Part shown: positions 13,301 through 23,108 of the stretch, piece by piece
Layout of the letters: each line of letters starts with the position of its first letter
How positions within the stretch are numbered: position 1 is the stretch's first letter
Origin: Antedon bifida
Lineage: Eukaryota; Echinodermata; Crinoidea; Comatulida; Antedonidae
Assembly (NCBI GenBank): GCA_963402885.1
Contig: OY727100.1
Location: forward strand, 23,779,665-23,843,664
Reading direction: 5' to 3'
DNA length: 64,000 nt
The notes under the pieces: model-generated
Told to the model about the DNA's origin: nothing
The model's input: only the letters and a program-made list of their open reading frames with translations
Databases searched by the model: none
Translations under genes and position numbers: made by a program

Positions 13301-16300
13301 CTGATGAAGACAACTTCAGGTGTAGGAACTTCATTCACCATTCAAGGACGTACAGAGCAAGTTGCAAATACTGATGGTATTGAATCATTCATTCACTATG
13401 CCAAGATTTGAATAAGTATCTTAATAAATGAATAGATTTGCTTTATTTGAGTACCACACTTTAGTGCCATTTATGTGAGTTAGTCAAAGCTAAGTTGACC
13501 ACACTCTGGTATTATTTATTTACAGGTGACCTAGTTCAAGCCACAGTGCTAACAGCAGTTGCTATGAAGGAAGAAGATACAGACACAATTCACGTCCAAC
13601 GTAGTGAACGTACCATATTGGAGGTCCTTGTTAATGGAGAAGTTCTTGACTTGAAGCGACAAACTATCTTGCACTTCAATGGCAAGTTATTTTATTTCAT
13701 AAATTTACTTTTAGATAATTTTTATTGTTAATAAATCCGTAGAATTTGTACGGCTTGACGTTTTGTAATTGTAAACCAGTATTAACTTTTTGTATCTTTA
13801 TTTATATATATATTGTAACTATGACTAGAATTTTGTAAACGTTTTTTTATGGGTTGAACCTCTTGTTACGAGTGTTCCTCCATTTTAAAGGACAGTAACC
13901 AATAGTTATAGCACAGAAAAATGAAAATAATCATTTAAAAAAAAGTAATTCTGGTGTAAATTTGTGTGGTCATGAACTGAATTTGAAAAGAAAACTAATA
14001 AACACTAATTTCTTTTTACTGAATAGGTGTATATTTGAACATGCCGTATGAATACGAGAATGGAAACCTCACGCGGGTCACCGTGACCTTTGAAGACTCC
14101 CTCATCGGGGTCGTTATTAATGGAACGGCCGACATGCTTATCTGCCATGTCTTTATACCAGAAGATTACAAAGTAAGTTCACTTCAAGTTCTTGATATAA
14201 TGAATGCTAATTACAGTTCATGAATCTACATACCTTCTAAAGCTCTGTCTACACTATGTAGTTTAACAAAAAAAAGTGCCCAAATATGGTAGTAATATGA
14301 CATCATCGTGTCCATATATGGGCACATCACATTTTGTTGTTGCATAAAATTTGATAGTGAAGACAGAGCTCAATTTAATTCAAAGCAACATTTATTTACT
14401 CCTTTCATATTACAAAATTGATTTCAATGTACAATATATATTTTAAAAATTTAGAAAGAAGAAGGTACAAGCCCAGAAAGATGAAAACGCATCTTGTGGA
14501 GGGCGTACCTGGTATCACTGACACAGACAATTAAAAAAATAAATAAATAAGTTAATCTTGTTACTTCTGATAATACATCATGAGACAAGGAATGAAAACG
14601 CATAACTCGTTCTTTGTTTTGTTTCAGAATCGTGTAGAAGGACTGATGGGGTCTTGGAATGATAACCCAAATGACGATTTAAAAGATAATGGGGGCACTT
14701 TAATCAGTCCTGATGCATCTCCGCAAGTTATTTATGATTTTGGCAAAAGCTGTAAGTTGTAAATTCAATTCAATTTCTTGCGGATTTTACAAAACAAACA
14801 ATAACACATACATCACACATGCTAGACCCTGGGACTCCAACAGCGAACTCAATTGCTTTCGATGGAACGTCCCAGCCAGCAGAGTCACATCATTACACAT
14901 TTTTAAAATAAATAAAATTGACTAAGACTAAATCACTGATTACTGGTTGAGATGGAGGATAAAATGAATGTTTGACATCCAGTAGCTGTGGATGGTGATT
15001 ACAAAACGATGTACTAAGTGATGAAAATAGTATAAAATATTAATAAATAATTAATTCTCAATTTCAAATGTGATATACCCTTCGCAAATTATAGTTCAAA
15101 TAGAGGGCAGAATGGAAGGTGACTGTAGTATAAAAGGTAGAAAGATAAAGTCTCAGTGGATCACTTCTAACCCATGTAAATGATAATTGTTTACCTTTTC
15201 AATTTTATATATTTCAGGGGAAGTTAGAGATGCATCGGAAAGGTTATTCCATTACGATGCCGGCACAAACCATGATTATTACCAGGATAACTCGTTTATT
15301 CCGTCATTTATCGCTCCTAATAATTTACCAAGTCTAGTCAGAGAGGAGATGGAACAAGTATGATAACTTTGTCAAACTAGAATTTAAGTTTTTCTTGTTT
15401 TTCCGCACTATAAACATACGTATTGTGCATTTTACTGAGACTTCTGTCAAATCAATTTCTCAAAAGGTGTGTGATGGTAATGAATATTGTGAGTATGATG
15501 TACGTATGACAGAAAACGTCTGGCTTGGGAAGGCTACTAAGGAAGCCTACGATCATTATTGGCAAAACCGAAACGCTTCAGTGGATCGTAAGTTGACCAT
15601 ATTGAATTATGTGAAATTATGGTATTGTTTATTGTATTCAAAAACATACTTTTTTATTTAAGATAAAAGTTGTGCAACCCTGATATGTACTAAGTTAAGT
15701 GATGGCATAATATTGTAATAAAAGTAGCACAACCCATAAAAAAAAATTGTTCCAAAAACCTAAAGTATTAATTTTTTATATTTTAGTTATTGTATGTGAC
15801 TACATTCCAACACCAATTAATGGAACCAAGACGTTCTTCCGTGAACGCAATTACCTCATTGGATCCCAGATTGAATTTGAATGCGATGATGATTTTGTGT
15901 TGGTTGGGACTCAATATCGTGTTTGTGATGATTATGGTGATTGGAGTGGTGATGATCTGAACAATGACTGCATTCGTAAGTTGGATTTTTTACATCATCG
16001 ATCATTTTGGTACCAACTCTTACCTCATTGGTTCCATTATGCCATTTTGGTACCAAATTTTACCTCATTGGTTCCACTATGCCATTTTGGTACCAAATCT
16101 TCTCCTCAATGGTTCCACTATGCCATTTTGGTACCAAATCTTACCTCATTGGTTCCATTATGCCATTTTGGTACCAAATCTTCTCCTCATTGGTTCCACT
16201 ATGCCATTTTATGATACCTTGTATTTTTTTGTGTTATAAAATTGATGTGATTTTTATTTATGTTTTTTTTTCATTTTGATTAATTTATATGTGTTTGATT

Positions 16301-17480
16301 TATTTTAGCAAGTCCAATTTGCGGTGGTCTAGATCCAGTTGAGCATGGAAGTATTGACATAAATGGTGAAAATGATGATTTGGAAGCTAGCATCAACTGT
16401 GATGAGGGCTATGAATTGTACGGTTCTTCCAAACGAAAGTGTGATCTTGACAATGAAGAATGGACTGGAAAACTGTACACTGGCTGCTATGGTTAGAATC
16501 TTTATATCATTATAAAGTTATAATAGTAATATAAATTTAATAGTGGATGTAAGAGCATTGTACTTGAATCTAGAGGTTATGGATTCAAGCTCAAAGTTAA
16601 TCAAGTTAAAATAATAATAATATAGTGACATAAGACACAAAAGAAACACAGGAATTTACATCAGTACAGTCAAACACACACACAAACCTCAGATAATATA
16701 AATACTGTAATAAAAAAAAAAAAAAGAACAGATAAAAACAAGCATCAAAAGGTATCTTTTATAATCTTCAATAAAGAAAAGAATATCCAACAAACAAATC
16801 ACGATATCTGTTGGTAACAACAGCAGGAAACTCTCAGACGGTAATTGTGGTAATTGCATTGTACTCGCAATCCAGAGGTTGTGGGTTCGAGCTCCAGTTT
16901 GCTCACTGCTTGATATTGCAAATAATGTGTTGTTATTTTCAGACCGCATGGCACCAGAGAAGCTTGCGGGTGCAATAGCTGGTAGTATCATGGCTTCAAT
17001 CTTAATCATTGTTGTTGTAATCATCTTGGTTGTCTGTCGTCTACGAGATGATGATGATAAAGAGCGTGATGATCACTATAATGATTATGCAATGTAAGTG
17101 TAATAAAATAAGAAAAAAAGTTGATTTGTTTCTTCACTAAGATGTACATTAGTGAAGGATGGGACCAATAGGTGGTAAACACCTCTGAAACAGTCCAGTC
17201 CCAATTGCACAGGACTGTGTGTGACAGTGGCTGTGTGTGTATGTGGACTAGTGCATTGGGGTAACCCCCTACTTGTCTCAAAAGATGTACTAGCAACAAT
17301 GTAAACCATCTTGATTTAATTAAAGTTTATGTTTTTTACATTTCATTAAACAATCTCCAACAATGTGACTTGTTTACATAGGTATTTGATAAATATTATT
17401 AATATTTCAGGAAAGGAAAAAGTGGTCCACAAGATATTGAGTTTGAAATGTCTCCCACTGGGAAAGAGACTGAAGCTTAA
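7313..17480 (+). CDS. Mesh/SUSD2-like type I membrane protein (NIDO-TIG-AMOP-vWD-sushi-sushi-TM), 20 exons, 1125 aa
   Basis: Cell-surface protein related to insect Mesh (septate junction protein of gut epithelia) and vertebrate SUSD2. Exons: 7313-7385, 8010-8134, 8379-8480, 8809-9033, 9748-9885, 10237-10399, 11103-11366, 11576-11873, 12171-12461, 12751-13016, 13224-13376, 13526-13681, 14027-14172, 14628-14751, 15218-15357, 15467-15587, 15787-15975, 16309-16491, 16943-17093, 17411-17480; together 3378 nt in one frame. Residues 1-24 are a signal peptide (LLLRAISLFVLISIASS). NIDO spans about 67-250 (ENGVLSF, IAPFWANVD), a TIG/E-set-like region 276-365, AMOP about 463-560 (paired Cys, CPCNLSQALADRGRF), and vWD about 650-840, opening with GDPHVMTFDG. 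Two sushi domains are at 929-991 and 992-1052, a membrane helix at about 1060-1084, and a 41-residue acidic tail ends the protein. Intron 12 uses a GC donor. SUSD2 proper lacks NIDO, so Mesh is the closer match; function here is inferred. Confidence 0.93.
8596..8715. repeat. Dispersed MITE-like repeat (GACGCAACGC family), copy 1
   Basis: In intron 3 of the mesh-like gene, GGTTCTCACTACAGACGCG is followed by CGCAAGGACGTACGCGCAAC, a GTTGACCAAT box and a TGTGATTGGTCAA box. The same ordered motifs recur at 54505-54659 and 58781-58866, so this is a dispersed family. The 54.5-kb copy has terminal inverted repeats, which suggests a non-autonomous DNA transposon. Confidence 0.6.
9047..9213. repeat. 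Two-copy tandem duplication of about 83 bp
   Basis: The block beginning TTTGTTTAATATAAATACC occurs at about 9050 and again at about 9132, with the same downstream sequence through GTAAGTAAATATCTGTTT. Copies differ by only a few single-base indels, so the duplication is recent. It starts just past the exon 4 donor (exon ends 9033). Confidence 0.85.
10603..10946. mobile_element. Foldback MITE with ~52-bp perfect terminal inverted repeats and TTA target-site duplication
   Basis: The sequence at 10606-10657 (starting TGCACTTGTCAATTG) is the exact reverse complement of 10892-10943. TTA flanks both ends (10603-10605 and 10944-10946). Element length is 338 bp. The interior carries many copies of TGACGCACCC, partly as palindromes with GTGCGTCA. 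A 3-bp TTA duplication fits the PIF/Harbinger group (TWA targets). No coding capacity. It lies in intron 6 of the mesh-like gene. Confidence 0.85.
14239..14370. mobile_element. AAGCTCTGTC-type MITE, copy 1
   Basis: Starts with AAAGCTCTGTCTACACTAT and ends with the complementary GATAGTGAAGACAGAGCT, with the shared core CCAAATATGGTAGT...CATATATGGGCACATCAC. The same element occurs at 43018, 47473, 48192, 48512 and 50160. It lies in intron 13 of the mesh-like gene. Confidence 0.75.
16003..16212. repeat. Minisatellite, 40-41-bp unit, about 5 copies
   Basis: GCCATTTTGGTACCAAAT recurs with unit starts at 16041, 16081, 16122, 16162 and 16203, each followed by CTCATTGGTTCCA. It begins 27 bp after the exon 17 donor of the mesh-like gene. 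Several frames stay open across it, but this is a by-product of the repeat and not coding. Confidence 0.9.
16541..16596 (+). repeat. Degenerate tRNA-derived SINE head
   Basis: Aligns by eye to the better preserved copy at 16831-16898: both have GCATTGTACT, AGAGGTT and a TTCAAGCTC/TTCGAGCTC B-box region at the same spacing. More decayed than its neighbour. In intron 18 of the mesh-like gene. Confidence 0.45.
16831..16898 (+). repeat. tRNA-derived SINE head with B box
   Basis: The segment GGTAATTGTGGTAATTGCAT then GTACTCGCAATCCAGAGG ends in GGGTTCGAGCTCC (16882-16894), which fits a Pol III B box. No acceptor-stem pairing can be drawn, so it is not a tRNA gene. It sits about 45 bp before exon 19. 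Confidence 0.5.
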
Positions 17481-18297
17481 AGCAAACACATGGCAAGGCA
17501 TCAGAAAAAAATGGATTGCTGACCAGGCAACTAAATGTGTGTCCACACTGTTAATAGTTTGTTGTAATCACAGCTGATGTCCCCACTGTTAAATTATTTT
17601 GTACACCCAGACATGCTTGCAATTCAAACATTTTGTTGTAACACTATAAACTGAATTCTTAGATCCAATTGTTTATGTTGATTTTTAGTAGTTAGGTAGG
17701 CCAGTAGTACCTGTCGGATATGAGGTAAACATTTAGATCACTTAATATTTAAATTTTATAGAATTAATTTTTGTTTTATATTTGTAGCAAGTTTCGAAAT
17801 TTTGGATAGCCTAATGTATCATGAAAATCCAGTGTTTTTATATTAATGAACAAATAGTCTTGTGGTACCAGATGGCTCAAATTGTAGAGGTCCATGATGG
17901 CAATAGCCTCAATGCAGCAGATGAAAGGTTACACTATTAATTCATAAATCGCATTTTATGTTGAACGTTTTTTAGTTCAGTGTAATCTTTATTTGATTTT
18001 TGTAGTTAAAATGGTTTTAATTTCTAAATAAAAAAAGGTTTATTCTATTGAAGTATCATTGTTGTTTATTTGCTGGTTTTGAGAAATTGTATCTGAAATA
18101 AAAAATGTTGTTTATTTAAAAATGTTTGTGACATTCTTCGTCACCAAACCATGTCACATTATTCATCATAAAATTTATGATGAATTAGTGTTAAATTCAG
18201 TGTTGTTACAATTTATTAATAACCCAAAAAAATAAACAAAATGAAAACTAAAAAAGAGAGGAAATTGTGGTTTTGGAACGTGAAGAGGAAGATGGGA
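17481..18297. other. 3' UTR and downstream spacer of the mesh-like gene
   Basis: No coding exon. AT-rich 3' UTR-like sequence with a good polyadenylation signal (AATAAA, 18027-18032) followed by a GT/T-rich stretch. Confidence 0.5.
18027..18032 (+). terminator. Candidate polyadenylation signal, mesh-like gene
   Basis: AATAAA about 550 bp after the stop codon, followed by a T/GT-rich region (GTTTATTCTATTGAAGTATC). Implies a 3' UTR of roughly 0.6 kb. Confidence 0.5.
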
Positions 18298-18453
18298 GCG
18301 TTGACCTAAGCTGGGTTGTGTTTGGGGTTCAAGCGTTGACCTAAGCTGGGTTGTGTTTGGGGTTCAAGCGTTGACCTAAGCTGGGTTGTGTTTGGGGTTC
18401 AAGCGTTGACCTAAGCTGGGTTGTGTTTGGGGTTCAAGCGTTGACCTAAGCTG
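18298..18453. repeat. Minisatellite, 35-bp unit, about 4.5 copies
   Basis: Unit begins GCGTTGACCTAAGCTGGGTT at 18298, 18333, 18368, 18403 and 18438 (last copy partial). Copies are identical by eye. It lies just left of the 1.82-kb array. Confidence 0.93.
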
Positions 18454-19204
18454 AAGTTGTAATTGTCTTTGTATCTGTTAAACCAAGCTGTAAGTGGCGG
18501 ATTTGTTTCTGCTGTTGTTTCTGGTTTAAAAAACTAGAGACTTAATATTTAATTTCATATTTCAATGAAAAGGTGCACTTTCCGGAGACAAGCTCTATTG
18601 TCCTGGTGAGTCTTATATAGTCATATCATTTCAAATCATATAAAGTGCCATTTTTCCGGGCGGGAACCTATACAGCTCTATTTTTCAAAATTGTCTTTGC
18701 TCTGTACTGAAGATTCTTATATATGTTGTTTAAAAAAATAATAGATGTCATTTCCGGGGACCTTGCAGCTAAAGTTTGGTATGCCGTGCGTTGTTATGCA
18801 AATGAGTTTGTGCAGGTGTATTATGGGGAAGATTCGCGGTAAACACGCCACACTGTTAAATTTGATGTTGTTAATCTTTACATTAGAAAATTGTTCATTC
18901 AAATCATGTAAATAAAACATTTTCCGGGGGGAACCTAGCAGCTCTTCTCTTTTAGTTTGCAAAAGTAATCTCGAAAAGAACTCCATGTGGAAAAGAAGCC
19001 CACCCCAGAGTACTAAAAATGAAGGAGCACATGGGCTTCTTTTCGAGGTTTTATGGCAGTCTATTTAATGGAAAATAATGCATGCAACTTTGTTATTTAA
19101 AAAAAGGTCCACTTGTTTAGGCCTGACATTTACAACCCTCAAAATATCACTCTTTCATAATAAAAAAAAAACAATATTTATTTCCAATTCCAAAAAAAAA
19201 AAAA

Positions 19205-19284
19205 AATATCCGTTGAGGTTCGAACCCAAACTACTAGAGTTGAAAGCAACCAAACCTGAGCATTACCCGTTCGGCCACAAAGTA
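19205..19284 (-). repeat. Minus-strand tRNA-like Pol III unit (array copy 1)
   Basis: Read on the minus strand this has an A-box-like GTGGCCGAACGGG and a B box GGGTTCGAACC, with a pairable T arm, and is followed at once by a run of 15 or more T, which would end Pol III transcription. The acceptor stem does not pair, so it is a tRNA-derived element (Leu/Ser-like in its D-arm), not a working tRNA. Equivalent copies lie at about 21025-21101, 22861-22937, 24678-24754 and 26501-26577. Confidence 0.55.
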
Positions 19285-19382
19285 GTACATGACTGAACAG
19301 CTGATAATAGTCTATTTATACGTATATTACGTAATTCAACACTACGTCATAAATATCCTATTAATCTTGTTAAAACCAAAAT

Positions 19383-19455
19383 GATCAGTTAGCTCAGTCG
19401 CCTGAGCGTCGTGTTGACAACACGTATGTCGTGGGTTCGATTCCCACGCTGGTCG
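19383..19455 (+). tRNA. tRNA-like unit, anticodon position GAC (array copy 1), probable SINE head
   Basis: A full cloverleaf can be drawn: acceptor GATCAGT with GCTGGTC (7 pairs with G-T wobbles), D stem GCTC/GAGC, anticodon arm with loop TTGACAA, T arm GTGGG-TTCGATT-CCCAC, discriminator G. A and B boxes (TAGCTCAGTCGCCTG, GGTTCGATTCC) are intact. The anticodon reads GAC (Val), unusual for a eukaryote, and the first anticodon-stem pair is a T-T mismatch. Overall it resembles a tRNA-Ile-type head. A ~180-bp tail follows, ending in a T run near 19630, which is the form of a tRNA-derived SINE, so a working tRNA is unlikely. Confidence 0.5.
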
Positions 19456-19645
19456 GTGGAATAGAGTTAAAGGTATGCGACCACTGTGTTTGGGGTTCAC
19501 AGATTATACGTCCCCCTTTCCACCACACATCATGAGGCGACAACATCAATGCATCTGGTGATGTGCTGGGAACGACCCCAAAAGGCTGTGGCAGGGCCTT
19601 AGTGCTGAGGCAGGGAGAGCACATTTAACATCTTTTTTTTTATTT
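19456..19645 (+). repeat. SINE-like body downstream of the tRNA-like head (array copy 1)
   Basis: The non-tRNA region after the head runs through ATGTGCTGGGAACGACCCC and GGCTGTGGCAGGGCCTTAGT to CATTTAACATC and then T-rich runs that could stop Pol III. It is nearly identical in the other four units. Only the tandem context is seen in this window, so whether this SINE also exists elsewhere in the genome is unknown. Confidence 0.5.
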
Positions 19646-21199
19646 AATTTTTTTTTTCAACCTGTATTTGATCTCGTAAATTTTATGTTTGCCGCCCTCA
19701 ATTTAAAAAGAAATTGAATTTATTATTTTCATCGCAGGTGTACGAAACGGTTTGGTATGCCGTGCGTTGTTATGCAATGGTTGTGCAGGTGTAGTGGGAA
19801 AGATGCTATTGTTAGTCATTCGCGGTTAACACGCCACACTGTTAAATTTTGATTTTGTTAATCAATGTTGCTAATACATTGGTAGTGAAATGTCCGATTC
19901 ATGCAAGATATTGTATTGTAATATATTATGAATACACGTTTATGGTACACCGTCCCAGATTAAACATGTTTTAAACAGATAGTTTGTCTCCCGATGGTTT
20001 TTGTATGGGGTTAATGGAGAGTGAAATAAGATAAAATATAGAACATTTGCAAATATTCCGAATTCTAGACCAATTTCGAAGCTCAGACTCATTTTGCCGC
20101 CGGCTAGGCCTTAGGCATATACGAAGTCGAGTTTTAAAGTAGAAAACCCCACCTACAATTTTGAAGTCGCATCTGGATAGTTGAAATTTTAACATTATCA
20201 TAATTATCATAGGTGATTAATGTATAGTAATAAGTATAAGTGCAATTCTGGGCTCTATTTTCATTATTAGCTCTGTCCCAACGATGGGCTAGTACTGGAG
20301 ACTTAATATTAATTAATTTCATATTTCAATGAATAGGTGCACTTTCCGCGGACAAGCTCTATTGTCCTGGTGTGAGTCTTATATAGCTTGTTTCATATAA
20401 TTTCAAATCATGTAAAGTGCCATTTTTTCAGGCGGGAACCTATGCAGCTCTGTTTTTCAAAATTGTCTTTGCTCAGCTTTAAGCATGGTGGGGTACTGAA
20501 GATTCTTATACATGTTGTTTGAAAAAATAATAGACGTCATTTCCGGGGATCGACCTTACAGCTCTATTTTAAACAGTTTGTTATGCCGTGCGTTGTTATG
20601 CAAATGAGTTTGTGTATGTGTATTATGGGGAACAAGGCATGTTAATTCGTGGTCAACACGCCACACTGTTAAATGTTGATGTTGTTAATCTTTACATTAG
20701 AAGATTGTTCAAATCATGTAAATTAAACATTTTTCGGACGGGAACGTAGCAGCTCTTCTCTTTTAGTTTGCAAAAGTAATCTCGAAAAGAACTCGATGTG
20801 GAAAAGAAGCACACTACTCAAGAGTACTAAAAATAAAGGAGCACATGGGATTCTTTTCGAGGTTTTATGGCAGTATATTTAATGGAAAATAATGCCATGC
20901 AACTTTGTTTCTGATTTTAAAAAAGGTCCACTTGTTTAGGCCGGACAATTTACAACCCTCAAAATATCTCTTTTTTAAAATAAAAGAAAAAACAATATTC
21001 AATATTTAAAAAAAAAAAAAAAAAATCCGTAGAGGTTCGAACCCAATCTACTAGAACTGAGAGCACCCAAACCTGAGCATTACCCGTTAAGCCACAAAGT
21101 AGTACATGCCTGAACAGCTGATAATAGTCTATTTATACGTATATTACGTAATTCAACACTACGTCATAAATATCCTATTAATCTTGTTAAAACCAAAAT

Positions 21200-21272
21200 G
21201 ATCAGTTAGCTCAGTCGCCTGAGCGTCGTGTTGACAACACGTATGTCGTGGGTTCGATTCCCACGCTGGTCG
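21200..21272 (+). tRNA. tRNA-like unit, anticodon position GAC (array copy 2)
   Basis: Same 73-nt cloverleaf as the 19383 copy, with no difference in the head that I can see. Confidence 0.45.
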
Positions 21273-23035
21273 GTGGAATAGAGTTAAAGGTATGCGACCA
21301 CTGTGTTTGGGGTTCACAGATTATACGTCCCCCTTTCCACCACACATCATGAGGCGACAACATCAATGCATCTGGTGATGTGCTGGGAACGACCCAAAAG
21401 GCTGTGGCAGGGCCTTAGTGCTGAGGCAGGGAGAGCACATTTAACATCTTTTTTTTTATTTAATTTTTTTTTTCAACCTGTATTTGATCTCGTAAATTTT
21501 ATGTTTGCCGCCCTCAATTTAAAAAGAAATTGAATTTATTATTTTCATCGCAGGTGTACGAAACGGTTTGGTATGCCGTGCGTTGTTATGCAATGGTTGT
21601 GCAGATGTAGTGGGAAAGATGCAATTGTTAGTCATTCGCGGTTAACACGCCACACTGTTAGATTTTGATTTTGTTAATCAATGTTGCTAATACATTGGTA
21701 GTGAAATGTCCGATTCATGCAAGATATTGTATTGTAATATATTATGAATACACGTTTATGGTAGTTGGTGTGTATGGCCGCACCGTCCCAGATTAAACAT
21801 GTTTTAAACAGATAGTTTGTCTCCCGATGGTTTTTGTATGGGGTTAATGGAGAGTGAAATAAGATAAAATATAGAACATTTGCAAATATTCCGAATTCTA
21901 GACCAATTTCGAAGCTCAGACTCATTTTGCCGCCGGCTAGGCCTTAGGCATATACGAAGTCGAGTTTTAAAGTAGAAAACCCCACCTACAATTTTGAAGT
22001 CGCATCTGGATAGTTGAAATTTTAACATTATCATAATTATCATAGGTGATTAATGTATAGTAATAAGTATAAGTGCAATTCTGGGCTCTATTTTCATTAT
22101 TAGCTCTGTCCCAACGATGGGCTAGTACTGGAGACTTAATATTAATTAATTTCATATTTCAATGAATAGGTGCACTTTCCGCGGACAAGCTCTATTGTCC
22201 TGGTGTGAGTCTTATATAGCTTGTTTCATATAATTTCAAATCATGTAAAGTGCCATTTTTTTCAGGCGGGAACCTATGCAGCTCTGTTTTTCAAAATTGT
22301 CTTTGCTCAGCCCTAAGCATGGTGGGGTACTGAAGATTCTTATACATGTTGTTTGAAAAAATAATAGACGTCATTTCCGGGGATCGACCTTACAGCTCTA
22401 TTTTAAACAGTTTGTTATGCCGTGCGTTGTTATGCAAATGAGTTTGTGTATGTGTATTATGGGGAACAAGGCATGTTAATTCGTGGTCAACACGCCACAC
22501 TGTTAAATGTTGATGTTGTTAATCTTTACATTAGAAGATTGTTCAAATCATGTAAATTAAACATTTTTCGGACGGGAACGTAGCAGCTCTTCTCTTTTAG
22601 TTTGCAAAAGTAATCTCGAAAAGAACTCGATGTGGAAAAGAAGCCCACTACTCAAGAGTACTAAAAATAAAGGAGCACATGGGATTCTTTTCGAGGTTTT
22701 ATGGCAGTATATTTAATGGAAAATAATGCCATGCAACTTTGTTTCTGATTTTAAAAAAGGTCCACTTGTTTAGGCCGGACAATTTACAACCCTCAAAATA
22801 TCTCTCTTTTAAAATAAAAGAAAAAACAATATTCAATATTTTCAAAAAAAAAAAAAAAAAATCCGTAGAGGTTCGAACCCAATCTACTAGAACTGAGAGC
22901 ACCCAAACCTGAGCATTACCCGTTAAGCCACAAAGTAGTACATGCCTGAACAGCTGATAATAGTCTATTTATACGTATATTACGTAATTCAACACTACGT
23001 CATAAATATCCTATTAATCTTGTTAAAACCAAAAT

Positions 23036-23108
23036 GATCAGTTAGCTCAGTCGCCTGAGCGTCGTGTTGACAACACGTATGTCGTGGGTTCGATTCCCAC
23101 GCTGGTCG
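23036..23108 (+). tRNA. tRNA-like unit, anticodon position GAC (array copy 3)
   Basis: Same 73-nt cloverleaf as the 19383 copy; both Pol III boxes intact. Confidence 0.45.

Noticed and set aside
15964-16279. Repetitive ORFs (LIGSTMPFWYQ-like) after exon 17 of the mesh-like gene
   Set aside because: They are translations of a 40-41-bp minisatellite in an intron; the exon 17 donor and exon 18 acceptor join in frame without them.
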